Assembly: GCA_937959145.1 (NCBI GenBank)
Contig: CALGMC010000322.1
Coordinates: 1-9,699, forward strand
DNA: 9,699 bases
Source: an uncultured Chlorobiales bacterium
GTDB lineage: Bacteria; Bacteroidota; Chlorobiia; Chlorobiales; Thermochlorobacteraceae
Reading direction: 5' to 3'
The notes below the pieces were generated by a model, which saw only the letters and a program-made list of their open reading frames with translations, did not search any database and was not told where the DNA came from. Positions 1 to 6,714 of this stretch are shown in pieces. The position numbers were made by a program, and so were the translations under genes. The stretch's first letter is position 1. The number at the start of each line of letters is the position of its first letter.

Positions 1-149
1 TTTTTTCAGCAGGGGCTTACGGTGCGGTGATGTCGAGCAACTACAACGCACGCCTCAAACCTGCCGAAGTCATGGTCGATGGAAAGAAAGTCAAACTGAT
101 TCGCAAACGCGAGACCTACAAGCAACTGATTCAGAACGAAGTATTGTAA
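1..149 (+). CDS. lysA: Diaminopimelate decarboxylase, C-terminal fragment
   Basis: This is the 3' end of a gene that begins before the window; reading from base 3 gives 48 codons to a TAA stop at 147-149. The enzyme makes L-lysine from meso-diaminopimelate in the cytoplasm, using pyridoxal phosphate. The fragment carries the family's C-terminal signature: a GAYG stretch at residues 4-7, then MSSNYNARLKPAEVMVDG, then an RKRETY tail, as in LysA enzymes generally. The tyrosine in GAYG belongs to the cofactor and substrate region near the dimer interface in this fold. The fragment is intact to the expected end, with no sign of decay. It runs convergently into the histidine kinase gene, whose stop lies 26 bases away. 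An ornithine or arginine decarboxylase of the same fold is less likely given the NYN and AEV pattern. Confidence 0.88.
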   Translation, partial: FSAGAYGAVMSSNYNARLKPAEVMVDGKKVKLIRKRETYKQLIQNEVL

Positions 150-186
150 AAGCGTTAAGCTCAAAATTCAGATTTCAAGACGCTTT
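149..186. terminator. Weak inverted repeat between convergent lysA and kinase genes
   Basis: AAAGCGT at 149-155 is the exact reverse complement of ACGCTTT at 180-186, with a 24-base loop. It lies between two convergent stop codons, so a shared bidirectional terminator is plausible. The stem is only 7 bp, the loop is long, and only short T runs follow on either strand, so an intrinsic terminator is not convincing. The right arm lies inside the last codons of the kinase gene. Confidence 0.22.
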
Positions 187-2640
187 AAGCGGAAAGCAAA
201 GTTGAAACTCGCTTCCGTTTCCAACAAGACTTTTTACAAGCACATCGCCGTGATGCGCGTTCATCGTGTTTTTGACGAGCGCGAGTCCTAAGCCTGCGCC
301 GCCAATGCGCTTGGCGCGTTCGTCAGACGAGCGAAAAAAAGGCTCAAACAGTCGCGCTTGGTCGGCTTCTGAAATGCCAATGCCAAAATCTTTCACAGAA
401 AGAACGGCGTGCGTTTGTGTTGTGAAGGTTGCAAGTTCAATCACTTTTGATTCTCCCGAATACTTGATGGCGTTTGAAAGCAAGTTTTCAATCGCTTGCA
501 AAAGCGAGGGCTTATCGCCTTCAATGAGCAATGGCTCGGTGTCAAAGCGCGTCTTGACCTTGAACCCACCCAATTCGAGTTGATAGGCAATCGACTTCAA
601 GGCTTCATCGGCAAGGGCGGAAAGGTTGAGCGTTTCGAAGTGATAAGTTTCTATACCTTTTTCGGATTTAGCGAAGCGCAAGATGTTCGCGACCATTTTT
701 GAAAGTCGTTCGCTTTCGCCTTCAATCATCGCGAGGTATTTCTTGGCGGTTTCGTCATCGGTTTTGGCAGAAAGCATTTCAGCAAAGAGTTTAATGGAGG
801 TGAGCGGCGTGCGAAGGTCGTGCGAGACGCTGGAAACGAAGTAGGATTTCATATCTGAGATTTCGCGTAGCCGTCGGGCTTCTTCGCTCTTGAGCGCGAG
901 GTCGCGTTGTAGACGAATGCGCGAGAGAATCGTAGCGGTTTGTGTGGCGACGCTTCGAAGCAAACGAACTTCTTCGGCGTTGAAGGCAAGTTGCGATTTT
1001 TTTTCGCCAAGCAACATATAGCCAACGACGCAACGCTCCGACACCATCGGGATAGCAAGCGCAAGTTTCCAACGCTCAAAACGTGATTCATCAGCAGGGC
1101 AGTGGTTAACGCCTTCCTCGACTTGCTCTTTGCGTGCAATAATCTCTGGCTCTGAATTTGGCGATGAGAACGCAAGGCTTCGCGGTGCGCGAATAACAAA
1201 GTTTCTTTCAGCATAAAGTTTGAGCCGATTTTCTTCGCGCGTGAAAAAGGTAATGGCTACTGACGAGACATCAAGAAGTGCATAAAGTCGATGTGCGAGT
1301 TTTTCGGCGAGGTCTTCTTCGCTTGTGGCGGTTTGGATTTCAGCGTTCAGTTGAACTTCGGCGCGTTGAGCGTTGAATTGCGTTTTGAAAATGTATGTGT
1401 TGGCGAAGGCTTGAACGCGAACTTTCATCGGTTCATAGCAGATGAGAACGAATATCGTAGCCAGTGCGGCAATTAAATATGGCGAGTAAGATTCGGTCGT
1501 GGCAAAAAGTTGCGAGAGCAAAAAGAGACACGCGGCGTAAATCCCTCCCAACAAACAGAGCGTTGCAAGAAGTGTAAAACTTTGGCTGAACAGCACATCG
1601 GCATCGAGCAAGCGATAACGAGTAATGGCGATTGCAAGCATCAGCGGCGCAGGAAGCGCGAGTGCGGCGGCAAGTTCATCAGCAATCAGCGCGACACCAA
1701 ACAGCGCGAGCGGAAAAAGCGAAAGCGTGACGAGAGGCAGTGTGCCAATGCTTGTTCCGACCAGCGTCCAACGCAGTCGACGTAAGTCGCCTTCGGCTTG
1801 CAGGCGCGTATAGGCGCGAGAAAAATTGAACAATGCGCCGAGCATCACAAGCGCGAAAAACACACGACACCCATTCAACGCCGCATAATAGTTTTGAAAA
1901 GCCGAATACGATTTCTCCAAAACCGCCTGCTGAAATTCAAGCAGTGCATTAAGCCAAAGCACAGCGGCGCAAAAGATAAGCGCGTAAAAAAGAGCGACAC
2001 TACTTAATCGACGAGGCGTCGGCTTCGGAAAGTGAACACTCCAACGAAAAAAACAAACAGGCGCAATAGCATAAGAAAAAAGAAATGCGGCATGCAGGGC
2101 GTTTGCAAGAGAGAGAGGTTGCGCCTCAAAGCGTGTTTGCGCCGTTGCAATCATCACGCTAAAAAGCAGGGTGGCAAGCGTAAAGGCGAGAGTTTTATCG
2201 TCAGAGGGCGACTTTCGCTCGACAAAGAATGCGGCGAAAAAAAACACCGCACACAAAACACCAACGCCGAGCAAGTAAAGTCCACCGAAGCGTTTGACCG
2301 TTGGCACCGAGAGCGAAAGTGTAAGCGTATCGCGAACCACAGTTGGAATCACTTCTTGCGCGTCGCCGTCGAAGGTTACACGGTAAACCTTCCGCTCGCG
2401 AATCCGCTCCACCGTTACAGGTTCAATTCGGTTGGCGTCAATCAGACGAAAGAGAAAGAGGCGATGCTGTTCCGACTCGATGGGAATGTTCCAAATGGAA
2501 AGCAGGGCGTCGCCTTTTTCAAACGATTTCGCCTCTAAGTTTAAGCGAGACGCGGTAGAAACGATGCCCAAGACACAAACGACGCACGCGGTCAAAAATG
2601 CAAACAGCATCAATGGCTTGCGCAGTCGGGAGCGGTTCAT
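175..2640 (-). CDS. Multi-pass sensor histidine kinase (PDZ-like, ~10 TM, GAF-like, HisKA, HATPase_c)
   Basis: An 821-residue membrane histidine kinase that should autophosphorylate on His607. By eye: TM1 at 9-30; an extracytoplasmic stretch 31-118 whose GDALLSI...PI pattern (43-54) looks like a PDZ domain; then roughly nine hydrophobic segments between 119 and 402; a GAF-like region about 435-575; a dimerisation helix with H-box SHDLRTPL (606-613); N-box NLLSNA (719-724); G1 DFGIG (751-755); F-box FEPFF (765-769); and G2 GGAGLGL (780-786). All catalytic motifs are intact. No receiver domain is fused and no response regulator gene lies in this window, so its partner must be elsewhere. The start codon overlaps the stop of the upstream FecR gene by 4 bases (ATGA), which implies translational coupling. 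The layout recalls ComP-like kinases with several membrane spans, but the ligand cannot be read from sequence. Confidence 0.93.
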   Translation of the reverse strand: MNRSRLRKPLMLFAFLTACVVCVLGIVSTASRLNLEAKSFEKGDALLSIWNIPIESEQHRLFLFRLIDANRIEPVTVERIRERKVYRVTFDGDAQEVIPTVVRDTLTLSLSVPTVKRFGGLYLLGVGVLCAVFFFAAFFVERKSPSDDKTLAFTLATLLFSVMIATAQTRFEAQPLSLANALHAAFLFSYAIAPVCFFRWSVHFPKPTPRRLSSVALFYALIFCAAVLWLNALLEFQQAVLEKSYSAFQNYYAALNGCRVFFALVMLGALFNFSRAYTRLQAEGDLRRLRWTLVGTSIGTLPLVTLSLFPLALFGVALIADELAAALALPAPLMLAIAITRYRLLDADVLFSQSFTLLATLCLLGGIYAACLFLLSQLFATTESYSPYLIAALATIFVLICYEPMKVRVQAFANTYIFKTQFNAQRAEVQLNAEIQTATSEEDLAEKLAHRLYALLDVSSVAITFFTREENRLKLYAERNFVIRAPRSLAFSSPNSEPEIIARKEQVEEGVNHCPADESRFERWKLALAIPMVSERCVVGYMLLGEKKSQLAFNAEEVRLLRSVATQTATILSRIRLQRDLALKSEEARRLREISDMKSYFVSSVSHDLRTPLTSIKLFAEMLSAKTDDETAKKYLAMIEGESERLSKMVANILRFAKSEKGIETYHFETLNLSALADEALKSIAYQLELGGFKVKTRFDTEPLLIEGDKPSLLQAIENLLSNAIKYSGESKVIELATFTTQTHAVLSVKDFGIGISEADQARLFEPFFRSSDERAKRIGGAGLGLALVKNTMNAHHGDVLVKSLVGNGSEFQLCFPLKAS

Positions 2641-3461
2641 CGGTCAAAGAGTTTTCGCATCTCGTTCTTTTCTTTTTCCATCTCTTCTTTGATTTTGTCA
2701 ATCTCTTGTTTGACATCATCGGCTTCTTTTTGCTGGTCTTGCTTCAACTGCTCAAGGTTTTGTTTAAGGCTATCGGCATCGCGTTTGAGTTGGGTTTCAG
2801 TTTCGCGGCGCATTTGCTCGACTTCTTCTTTAATTTTGCGGAGTTCTTCTTCGACGGCGCGGCGCATTTCGTTGACTTCGTTTTGAATGGCGCGACGTTC
2901 TTCTTCAAGAATTTGTCGGAGTGAAAGTTTCCCTGAACGATTAAGCACAGCGACTTCGCCAATACTGACGGACTTCCTTTCGCCGCGTTCTGTTTCAAAC
3001 TCCGCGACTTCTTCTTTGGTGTCGCTATTTTCAACAACAAAGTTTGTGGCTTTGCCGTCGGTCGTAAATGAGCCAGTTGTGCCTTTAATTGCCGCCACGG
3101 CGGTCGGTGATTTGAATCGGAACGGTTCATTCGGATTGGCTTTCACATCGTAAGTGAGCGCGCCTTTGAGCACATTCACTTCACGCACATTTTTTTCGGT
3201 TGGAACGATGAAATAAACTTCGGTGCGCTCGCCAATGCGCAGAATGCTTCCATCTTCAAAACGCACAACTGACATGGCTTTTCGAGCCGTTCGCAATTTA
3301 TCGCCCAAGCGAAGCGTATCGGCGCGATTTGCCACCGTCCATTGATTTGGCGTGAGCGTGCGCTCGACTGTGCCTTTGGCTTGAATGACAAGCACGGTTT
3401 GTGCCATGTTCATCACAGGAAAGAATGCAAGCAGGAGTGTAAAGCAATAGGTTATCGGCAT
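2637..3461 (-). CDS. Secreted FecR-domain protein with C-terminal coiled coil
   Basis: A 274-residue protein with a signal peptide (hydrophobic 5-18, likely cleavage after Ala20 in the MNMA-Q context). A FecR-type domain follows at about 22-175: a GTVE strand (30-33), LRLGDKLRT (50-58), VVRFEDGSILRIG (65-77) and the diagnostic SPTAVAAIKGTTGSF (118-132). From about 181 to the end there is an uninterrupted run rich in Glu, Lys, Arg and Gln with few prolines or glycines, typical of a long coiled coil. Classical FecR anti-sigma proteins have a cytoplasmic N-terminal sigma-binding region and one membrane span; this protein has neither, so it is probably a periplasmic or surface-associated FecR variant. 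It is first in a unit with the histidine kinase (4-base overlap) and diverges from the adenylate cyclase gene. A later in-frame Met at residue 17 would destroy the signal peptide, so the first Met is preferred. No Shine-Dalgarno is visible. Confidence 0.85.
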   Translation of the reverse strand: MPITYCFTLLLAFFPVMNMAQTVLVIQAKGTVERTLTPNQWTVANRADTLRLGDKLRTARKAMSVVRFEDGSILRIGERTEVYFIVPTEKNVREVNVLKGALTYDVKANPNEPFRFKSPTAVAAIKGTTGSFTTDGKATNFVVENSDTKEEVAEFETERGERKSVSIGEVAVLNRSGKLSLRQILEEERRAIQNEVNEMRRAVEEELRKIKEEVEQMRRETETQLKRDADSLKQNLEQLKQDQQKEADDVKQEIDKIKEEMEKEKNEMRKLFDR

Positions 3462-3631
3462 GGTTTTTTGATGACGATAAATTAAAAATGTGTTTTGAAA
3501 ATTTACGATTTTTGCACGTTGAACGCTGTATATTTAGGCACTTCTCAAAAAAAATTAAATCTACCCTAACAGTGGCTCAGGATTCGGAAACCATTTTGAA
3601 TGCCGATTCATCATTGTCTATTCAACGGCTT
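3462..3631. promoter_or_regulatory. Divergent control region between FecR-kinase and cyclase-lipoprotein units
   Basis: This stretch, AT-rich in its left half, separates divergent starts and is the only place where promoters for both units can sit. On the plus strand TATATTTA (3529-3536) matches 7 of 8 positions of the TAnnTTTG minus-7 element known from Bacteroidota; on the minus strand TAAATTTT (3505-3498) also matches 7 of 8. Neither has a well-spaced TTTG upstream, so both are tentative. A perfect 5-bp inverted repeat TGAAT-gccg-ATTCA lies at 3597-3610. An open frame from an ATG at 3488 crosses the region but its residues show no domain. Confidence 0.45.
3597..3610. repeat. Short inverted repeat upstream of cyclase start
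   Basis: TGAAT and ATTCA are perfect arms around a 4-base centre (GCCG), 21 bases before the preferred cyclase ATG. It could be a small operator. It does not match the CRP consensus TGTGA-N6-TCACA. Arms this short can occur by chance. Confidence 0.2.
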
Positions 3632-5005
3632 ATGAAACTGACGCTCCAAAAAAAATACAGCATCTCGTTTGCGATTATCTTTCTTGCCATTTTGCTCTAC
3701 ATTCTCTTCAACATCTTCAAGTCCGAAGAGCAAGATTTAATTGACCTTTCAGATAAAAACTTCAAAACGCTTTTCAAGGTCGTCAACACGGTCGGCGAAG
3801 AATCGATGTCGGTCGGCGAAAACGGCAGACTTGCGCTACAAGAAACCATCAAGCAAATTTTTGATGCCGAAGTCGATGGTTTGGAAGTCATTATGTTTGT
3901 CGATGCAAAGCGTCGCTACTACGCTTACTGCGACAAGAATGGACAAAATTTGAGCGGGAAAGAAGTTGAAACGGAACTGTGGGAAAGCCTCTCACAATGT
4001 GGTGACTCGAGCTATGTTGAAAACAACAAAGTTTATTTGACCGATAAAATCGAATACAAGACGGCAAACAAAACGATTTTTCTCGGATACAGCCGATTGG
4101 TGTTTTCGCTCGACCACATCAATGTGCTCATCGCACGCAAGCAAGGGCAAACGCTTCTTATTGGCTTAATTGGCTTTGCAATTTCCTTATTAGCGATTAG
4201 CCTTTTGACAGCGGTTTTGATTCAGCGCATTAAAATTCTCAACAAAGCCACAAAAGAAGTTGCCGTTGGTAGGTTCAATCAACTGCCCGTCAAAGGTCGT
4301 GATGAACTGGCTGAACTCACACAGTCTTTCAACGACATGACGGTTGCTGTTAAGGAGCGACTTCTGATGTCGCGATATATGTCAGGTTCAGCCATTGAGC
4401 AAATTCGGCAAACACAAATTGACGGATTGATGCTCGGCGGCACGCGCCAAGAAGTATGCCTGTTTTTTTCGGACATTCGAGGCTTTACAAGCTTTTCCGA
4501 GCAAAATTCTCCTGACGATGTGGTGCGATACCTCAATCAACTTTTGAACCTGCAAGTCGAAATCATCAAGAAGCATCAAGGCGATATTGATAAATTTGTT
4601 GGCGACGAAGTGATGGCTGTTTTTCGTGGCGAAGCCAAAGAGCGACGCGCGATTCAAGCCGCTATTGATATTCAACAAGCCATGCAAACCCTTGCCGAAC
4701 GTGAAAGCGTGTTTGAAGTCTTACAAATCGGAATCGGTATCAACACAGGCGTTGTAGTTGTGGGAAATATCGGCAGCTACGACCGAATGGATTACACGGC
4801 GATTGGCGATGCGGTCAATACCGCTGCGCGTCTTTGTAGCAACGCCAAAGCACAAGAAATTTTAATTTCCGACATCGTCAAAGAAAAGGTTTCAGAAGAG
4901 AACTTCAATTTCAGTGAGCCCTTTACCTTGCCGCTCAAAGGCAAACAGACGTCGCTGAACCTTTATCGTGTGCTGTATCAAACCGAAGCCATCAAAGCGT
5001 TATGA
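3632..5005 (+). CDS. Membrane class III adenylate cyclase with extracytoplasmic sensor and HAMP
   Basis: A 457-residue enzyme predicted to make cAMP from ATP. Order: TM1 (11-29), an extracytoplasmic sensor of about 140 residues (31-171, Cache-like in feel, with Cys100 and Cys123), TM2 (173-197), HAMP (about 198-250), and the cyclase domain (about 265-450). Catalytic residues are complete: metal ligands Asp281 (FFSDIRGF) and Asp325 (KFVGDE), adenine-selecting Lys321 and Thr389 (DYTAIGD), and transition-state Asn396 and Arg400. Their spacings equal those of Rv1625c (44 residues between metal aspartates, 7 then 4 to Asn and Arg). Thr in place of Asp is the class IIIb signature. The frame is open back to an ATG at 3488, but those 48 extra residues have no recognisable content and would overlap the likely promoter, so the Met just before the membrane anchor is preferred. 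The stop overlaps the lipoprotein start by 4 bases. Confidence 0.92.
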   Translation: MKLTLQKKYSISFAIIFLAILLYILFNIFKSEEQDLIDLSDKNFKTLFKVVNTVGEESMSVGENGRLALQETIKQIFDAEVDGLEVIMFVDAKRRYYAYCDKNGQNLSGKEVETELWESLSQCGDSSYVENNKVYLTDKIEYKTANKTIFLGYSRLVFSLDHINVLIARKQGQTLLIGLIGFAISLLAISLLTAVLIQRIKILNKATKEVAVGRFNQLPVKGRDELAELTQSFNDMTVAVKERLLMSRYMSGSAIEQIRQTQIDGLMLGGTRQEVCLFFSDIRGFTSFSEQNSPDDVVRYLNQLLNLQVEIIKKHQGDIDKFVGDEVMAVFRGEAKERRAIQAAIDIQQAMQTLAERESVFEVLQIGIGINTGVVVVGNIGSYDRMDYTAIGDAVNTAARLCSNAKAQEILISDIVKEKVSEENFNFSEPFTLPLKGKQTSLNLYRVLYQTEAIKAL

Positions 5006-5850
5006 GAACACTGCTTATTGCACTGATTACGCTTACGGCGGTTGGATGTGCTTCAACGAAGCCGACCACAGTTGAAAAAATGTCTCCCGAACTTGATTTG
5101 CGCTGGGCAAAACGTTTTTCAACAGAAGAGAAAATTCAAATCCTGCACCAACGCGGGCTTCAACAGTTCCAAGACGCTAAGCAACTCACCAGCCGCGAGC
5201 ATCTTCAAAAAGCCAAAGACGATTTCCAATTCCTCGCAAAAGAATTTGGCGACACGCTCGCAACCCAACACCTCAAAGAACTTGAACAATACGAGCAAAA
5301 TGTGATTACTTACTACATTACCGCCGCACAAGAAGCCGCCGCCAAAAATCAACTTGCTGATGCCGCAGGCTACTACAAACTCTTGCTCCGCTTCGATTCC
5401 TCTCAAACTGTCGCCAAAGAATTTATCGAGCAAAATCATGCAGAAATAGAAAGGCAGCTTCAGGACATTCGCGCAACAGGCGACACCTACCTCAAAAAGA
5501 AACAATATGTCAAAGCCAAAAAAGTTTATGAGCGATTGAAACTGATTGCGTATAGCCCTGAAATCGACAGCACCCTTGCGCAAATCAACGCGCTCAAAGC
5601 CCAACAAGACGCACGGCGACAACAAGCACTCAAAAAGTCTCTGCAAAGAAAAGATAATTCCGATGTGCCAGCCGAAATCGACCGCGAAAAAGTTTATAGC
5701 GATGCCAAAGTTGCCTTCGAGAGAAAGGATTATCTTAAAGCCTATTCGCTCTTCAGCATCTTAGAGCCGAGCTACAAAGACACTGCGCTCTATCTCGAGC
5801 GCGCCGCCGATAAAATCGAAGCTCTGGGACTCAACGAAGAGCCAAACTAA
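5002..5850 (+). CDS. TPR-repeat outer-membrane lipoprotein
   Basis: A 282-residue lipoprotein. The signal peptide ends in a lipobox with LTAVGC at 11-16, so Cys16 should be lipidated; Ala at +2 (not Asp) favours export to the outer membrane by the usual Lol rule. The rest is almost all helix. Three stretches resemble tetratricopeptide repeats: about 102-134, 154-187 and 230-262, each with the small-residue and aromatic pattern of helix A/helix B pairs (for example YLKKKQYVKAKKVYERL). A charged linker rich in Gln and Lys lies at 195-225. No enzyme motif is seen; a scaffold or partner-binding role is inferred. Its ATG sits inside the cyclase stop region (ATGA), so the two are probably translated together, and the lipoprotein may sense or relay envelope state to the cyclase sensor. 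It is not recognisably BamD or any named family. Confidence 0.82.
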   Translation: MRTLLIALITLTAVGCASTKPTTVEKMSPELDLRWAKRFSTEEKIQILHQRGLQQFQDAKQLTSREHLQKAKDDFQFLAKEFGDTLATQHLKELEQYEQNVITYYITAAQEAAAKNQLADAAGYYKLLLRFDSSQTVAKEFIEQNHAEIERQLQDIRATGDTYLKKKQYVKAKKVYERLKLIAYSPEIDSTLAQINALKAQQDARRQQALKKSLQRKDNSDVPAEIDREKVYSDAKVAFERKDYLKAYSLFSILEPSYKDTALYLERAADKIEALGLNEEPN

Positions 5851-5862
5851 CGCCTTTCAAAA

Positions 5863-5893
5863 AACGCTAATGACGCTTAAACTCGTGAGCGTT
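5863..5893. repeat. Inverted repeat in the lipoprotein-DUF547 gap
   Basis: AACGCT (5863-5868) pairs with AGCGTT (5888-5893); ACGCT at 5873-5877 offers a competing partner with a 10-base loop. It falls in the 68-base gap and could be a weak terminator or RNA-processing hairpin, but no T run follows the stem on the plus strand. Confidence 0.2.
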
Positions 5894-5918
5894 AAATCAA
5901 GAGTTCAAAATATCATCT

Positions 5919-6683
5919 ATGAAACTGCTCACGCTCATGTTTCTCTTGCCGCTCATGACTGAATCTTCAACTGCTCAATCTTTCGACCACAGCCTTTACA
6001 CTGCCGTGCTCAAACGGCACGTCAAAGGCGATAAAGTCGACTATAAATCCCTCAAATCCGACAAAGATTTTCAAACCTATTTAGACCTGCTCTCCAAAGC
6101 CAATCCCGACGCCTTGCCGACGCGCGAAGAAAAAATTGCGTTTTGGATAAATGCCTACAACGCCTTTACGCTCAAACTCATCATTGATAACTATCCAGTC
6201 AAAAGCATTACGGACCTAAGCGCATTGGGGAAACTCACGGCGTTTATTGGCGATAGCCCGTGGAAGCGCGAGTTCTTTTCAATCAACGGAAAGAAAATGT
6301 CGCTCGATAAAATTGAGCATGAAATTTTGCGCGAAACCTTCAAAGAAGAGCGGATTCACTTTGCTGTCAACTGTGCCTCTTCATCTTGCCCTGTCTTGCG
6401 TCCCGAAGCCTACACGGCTGAAACGCTCAATCGCCAACTCGATGAACAATCGAAGCAGTTTCTCAAAGACACACTTCGCAACCGCATTGATTTGAAATCC
6501 AAAACGATTTACATCTCCAAAATTTTTGATTGGTATCAAGGTGATTTCACAAAGTCCGCAGGCTCACTCGAAGCGTTTCTTGCAAGTTACATTGATGACG
6601 AAGACATCAAGCGCATGCTCTTGAACAAGGAATTCAAAATCGAGTATATGGATTATGATTGGCGGTTGAACGAAGCCAAATAA
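5919..6683 (+). CDS. Secreted DUF547-family protein
   Basis: A 254-residue protein with a short signal peptide (hydrophobic 3-13, likely cleavage after TAQ at 18-20). The remainder is one DUF547 domain, with the family landmarks in order: KVDYKSL (39-45), AFWINAYNAFTLKLI (74-88), the invariant-looking IHFAVNCASSSCPVLR (146-161), an ISKIFDWYQGDF block (199-210), and the terminal YDWRLN (246-251). Cys152, Cys157 and His147 lie in the most conserved block and are natural candidates for an active site or metal site, but I know of no established biochemical activity for bacterial members. Length is usual for single-domain members. It follows the lipoprotein by 68 bases and precedes a CoA-binding protein gene by 31, so it may start its own transcript or be read through. 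No Shine-Dalgarno precedes the ATG. Confidence 0.9.
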   Translation: MKLLTLMFLLPLMTESSTAQSFDHSLYTAVLKRHVKGDKVDYKSLKSDKDFQTYLDLLSKANPDALPTREEKIAFWINAYNAFTLKLIIDNYPVKSITDLSALGKLTAFIGDSPWKREFFSINGKKMSLDKIEHEILRETFKEERIHFAVNCASSSCPVLRPEAYTAETLNRQLDEQSKQFLKDTLRNRIDLKSKTIYISKIFDWYQGDFTKSAGSLEAFLASYIDDEDIKRMLLNKEFKIEYMDYDWRLNEAK

Positions 6684-6714
6684 GGCGCAACTCACGACAA
6701 ACTTTTTCTAACTC

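Noticed and set aside
849..1214. 121-residue open frame on the minus strand within the kinase
   Set aside because: It overlaps the kinase GAF and H-box region in another frame and shows no recognisable motif.
2032..2538. 168-residue open frame on the plus strand
   Set aside because: It lies wholly antisense to the histidine kinase membrane region and is a Lys/Arg-rich low-complexity product with no domain; the kinase reading is motif-complete.
2637..2920. Tandem DNA repeat in the FecR gene 3' part
   Set aside because: The repetitive look comes from Glu/Lys/Arg codons of a coiled coil; no repeated unit of constant length is seen.
3511..3536. TTTG at 3511-3514 with TATATTTA at 3529-3536 as a full Bacteroidota promoter
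   Set aside because: The gap is 14 bases, whereas the known arrangement uses about 19-21, so only the minus-7-like half is kept as tentative.
3462..3631. CRP-type binding site near the adenylate cyclase
   Set aside because: No TGTGA-N6-TCACA match with acceptable arms was found in the divergent region.
5119..5646. 175-residue open frame on the minus strand
   Set aside because: It is antisense to the TPR lipoprotein; its runs of Phe and Leu are the complement of Lys/Glu/Gln codons in the real gene.
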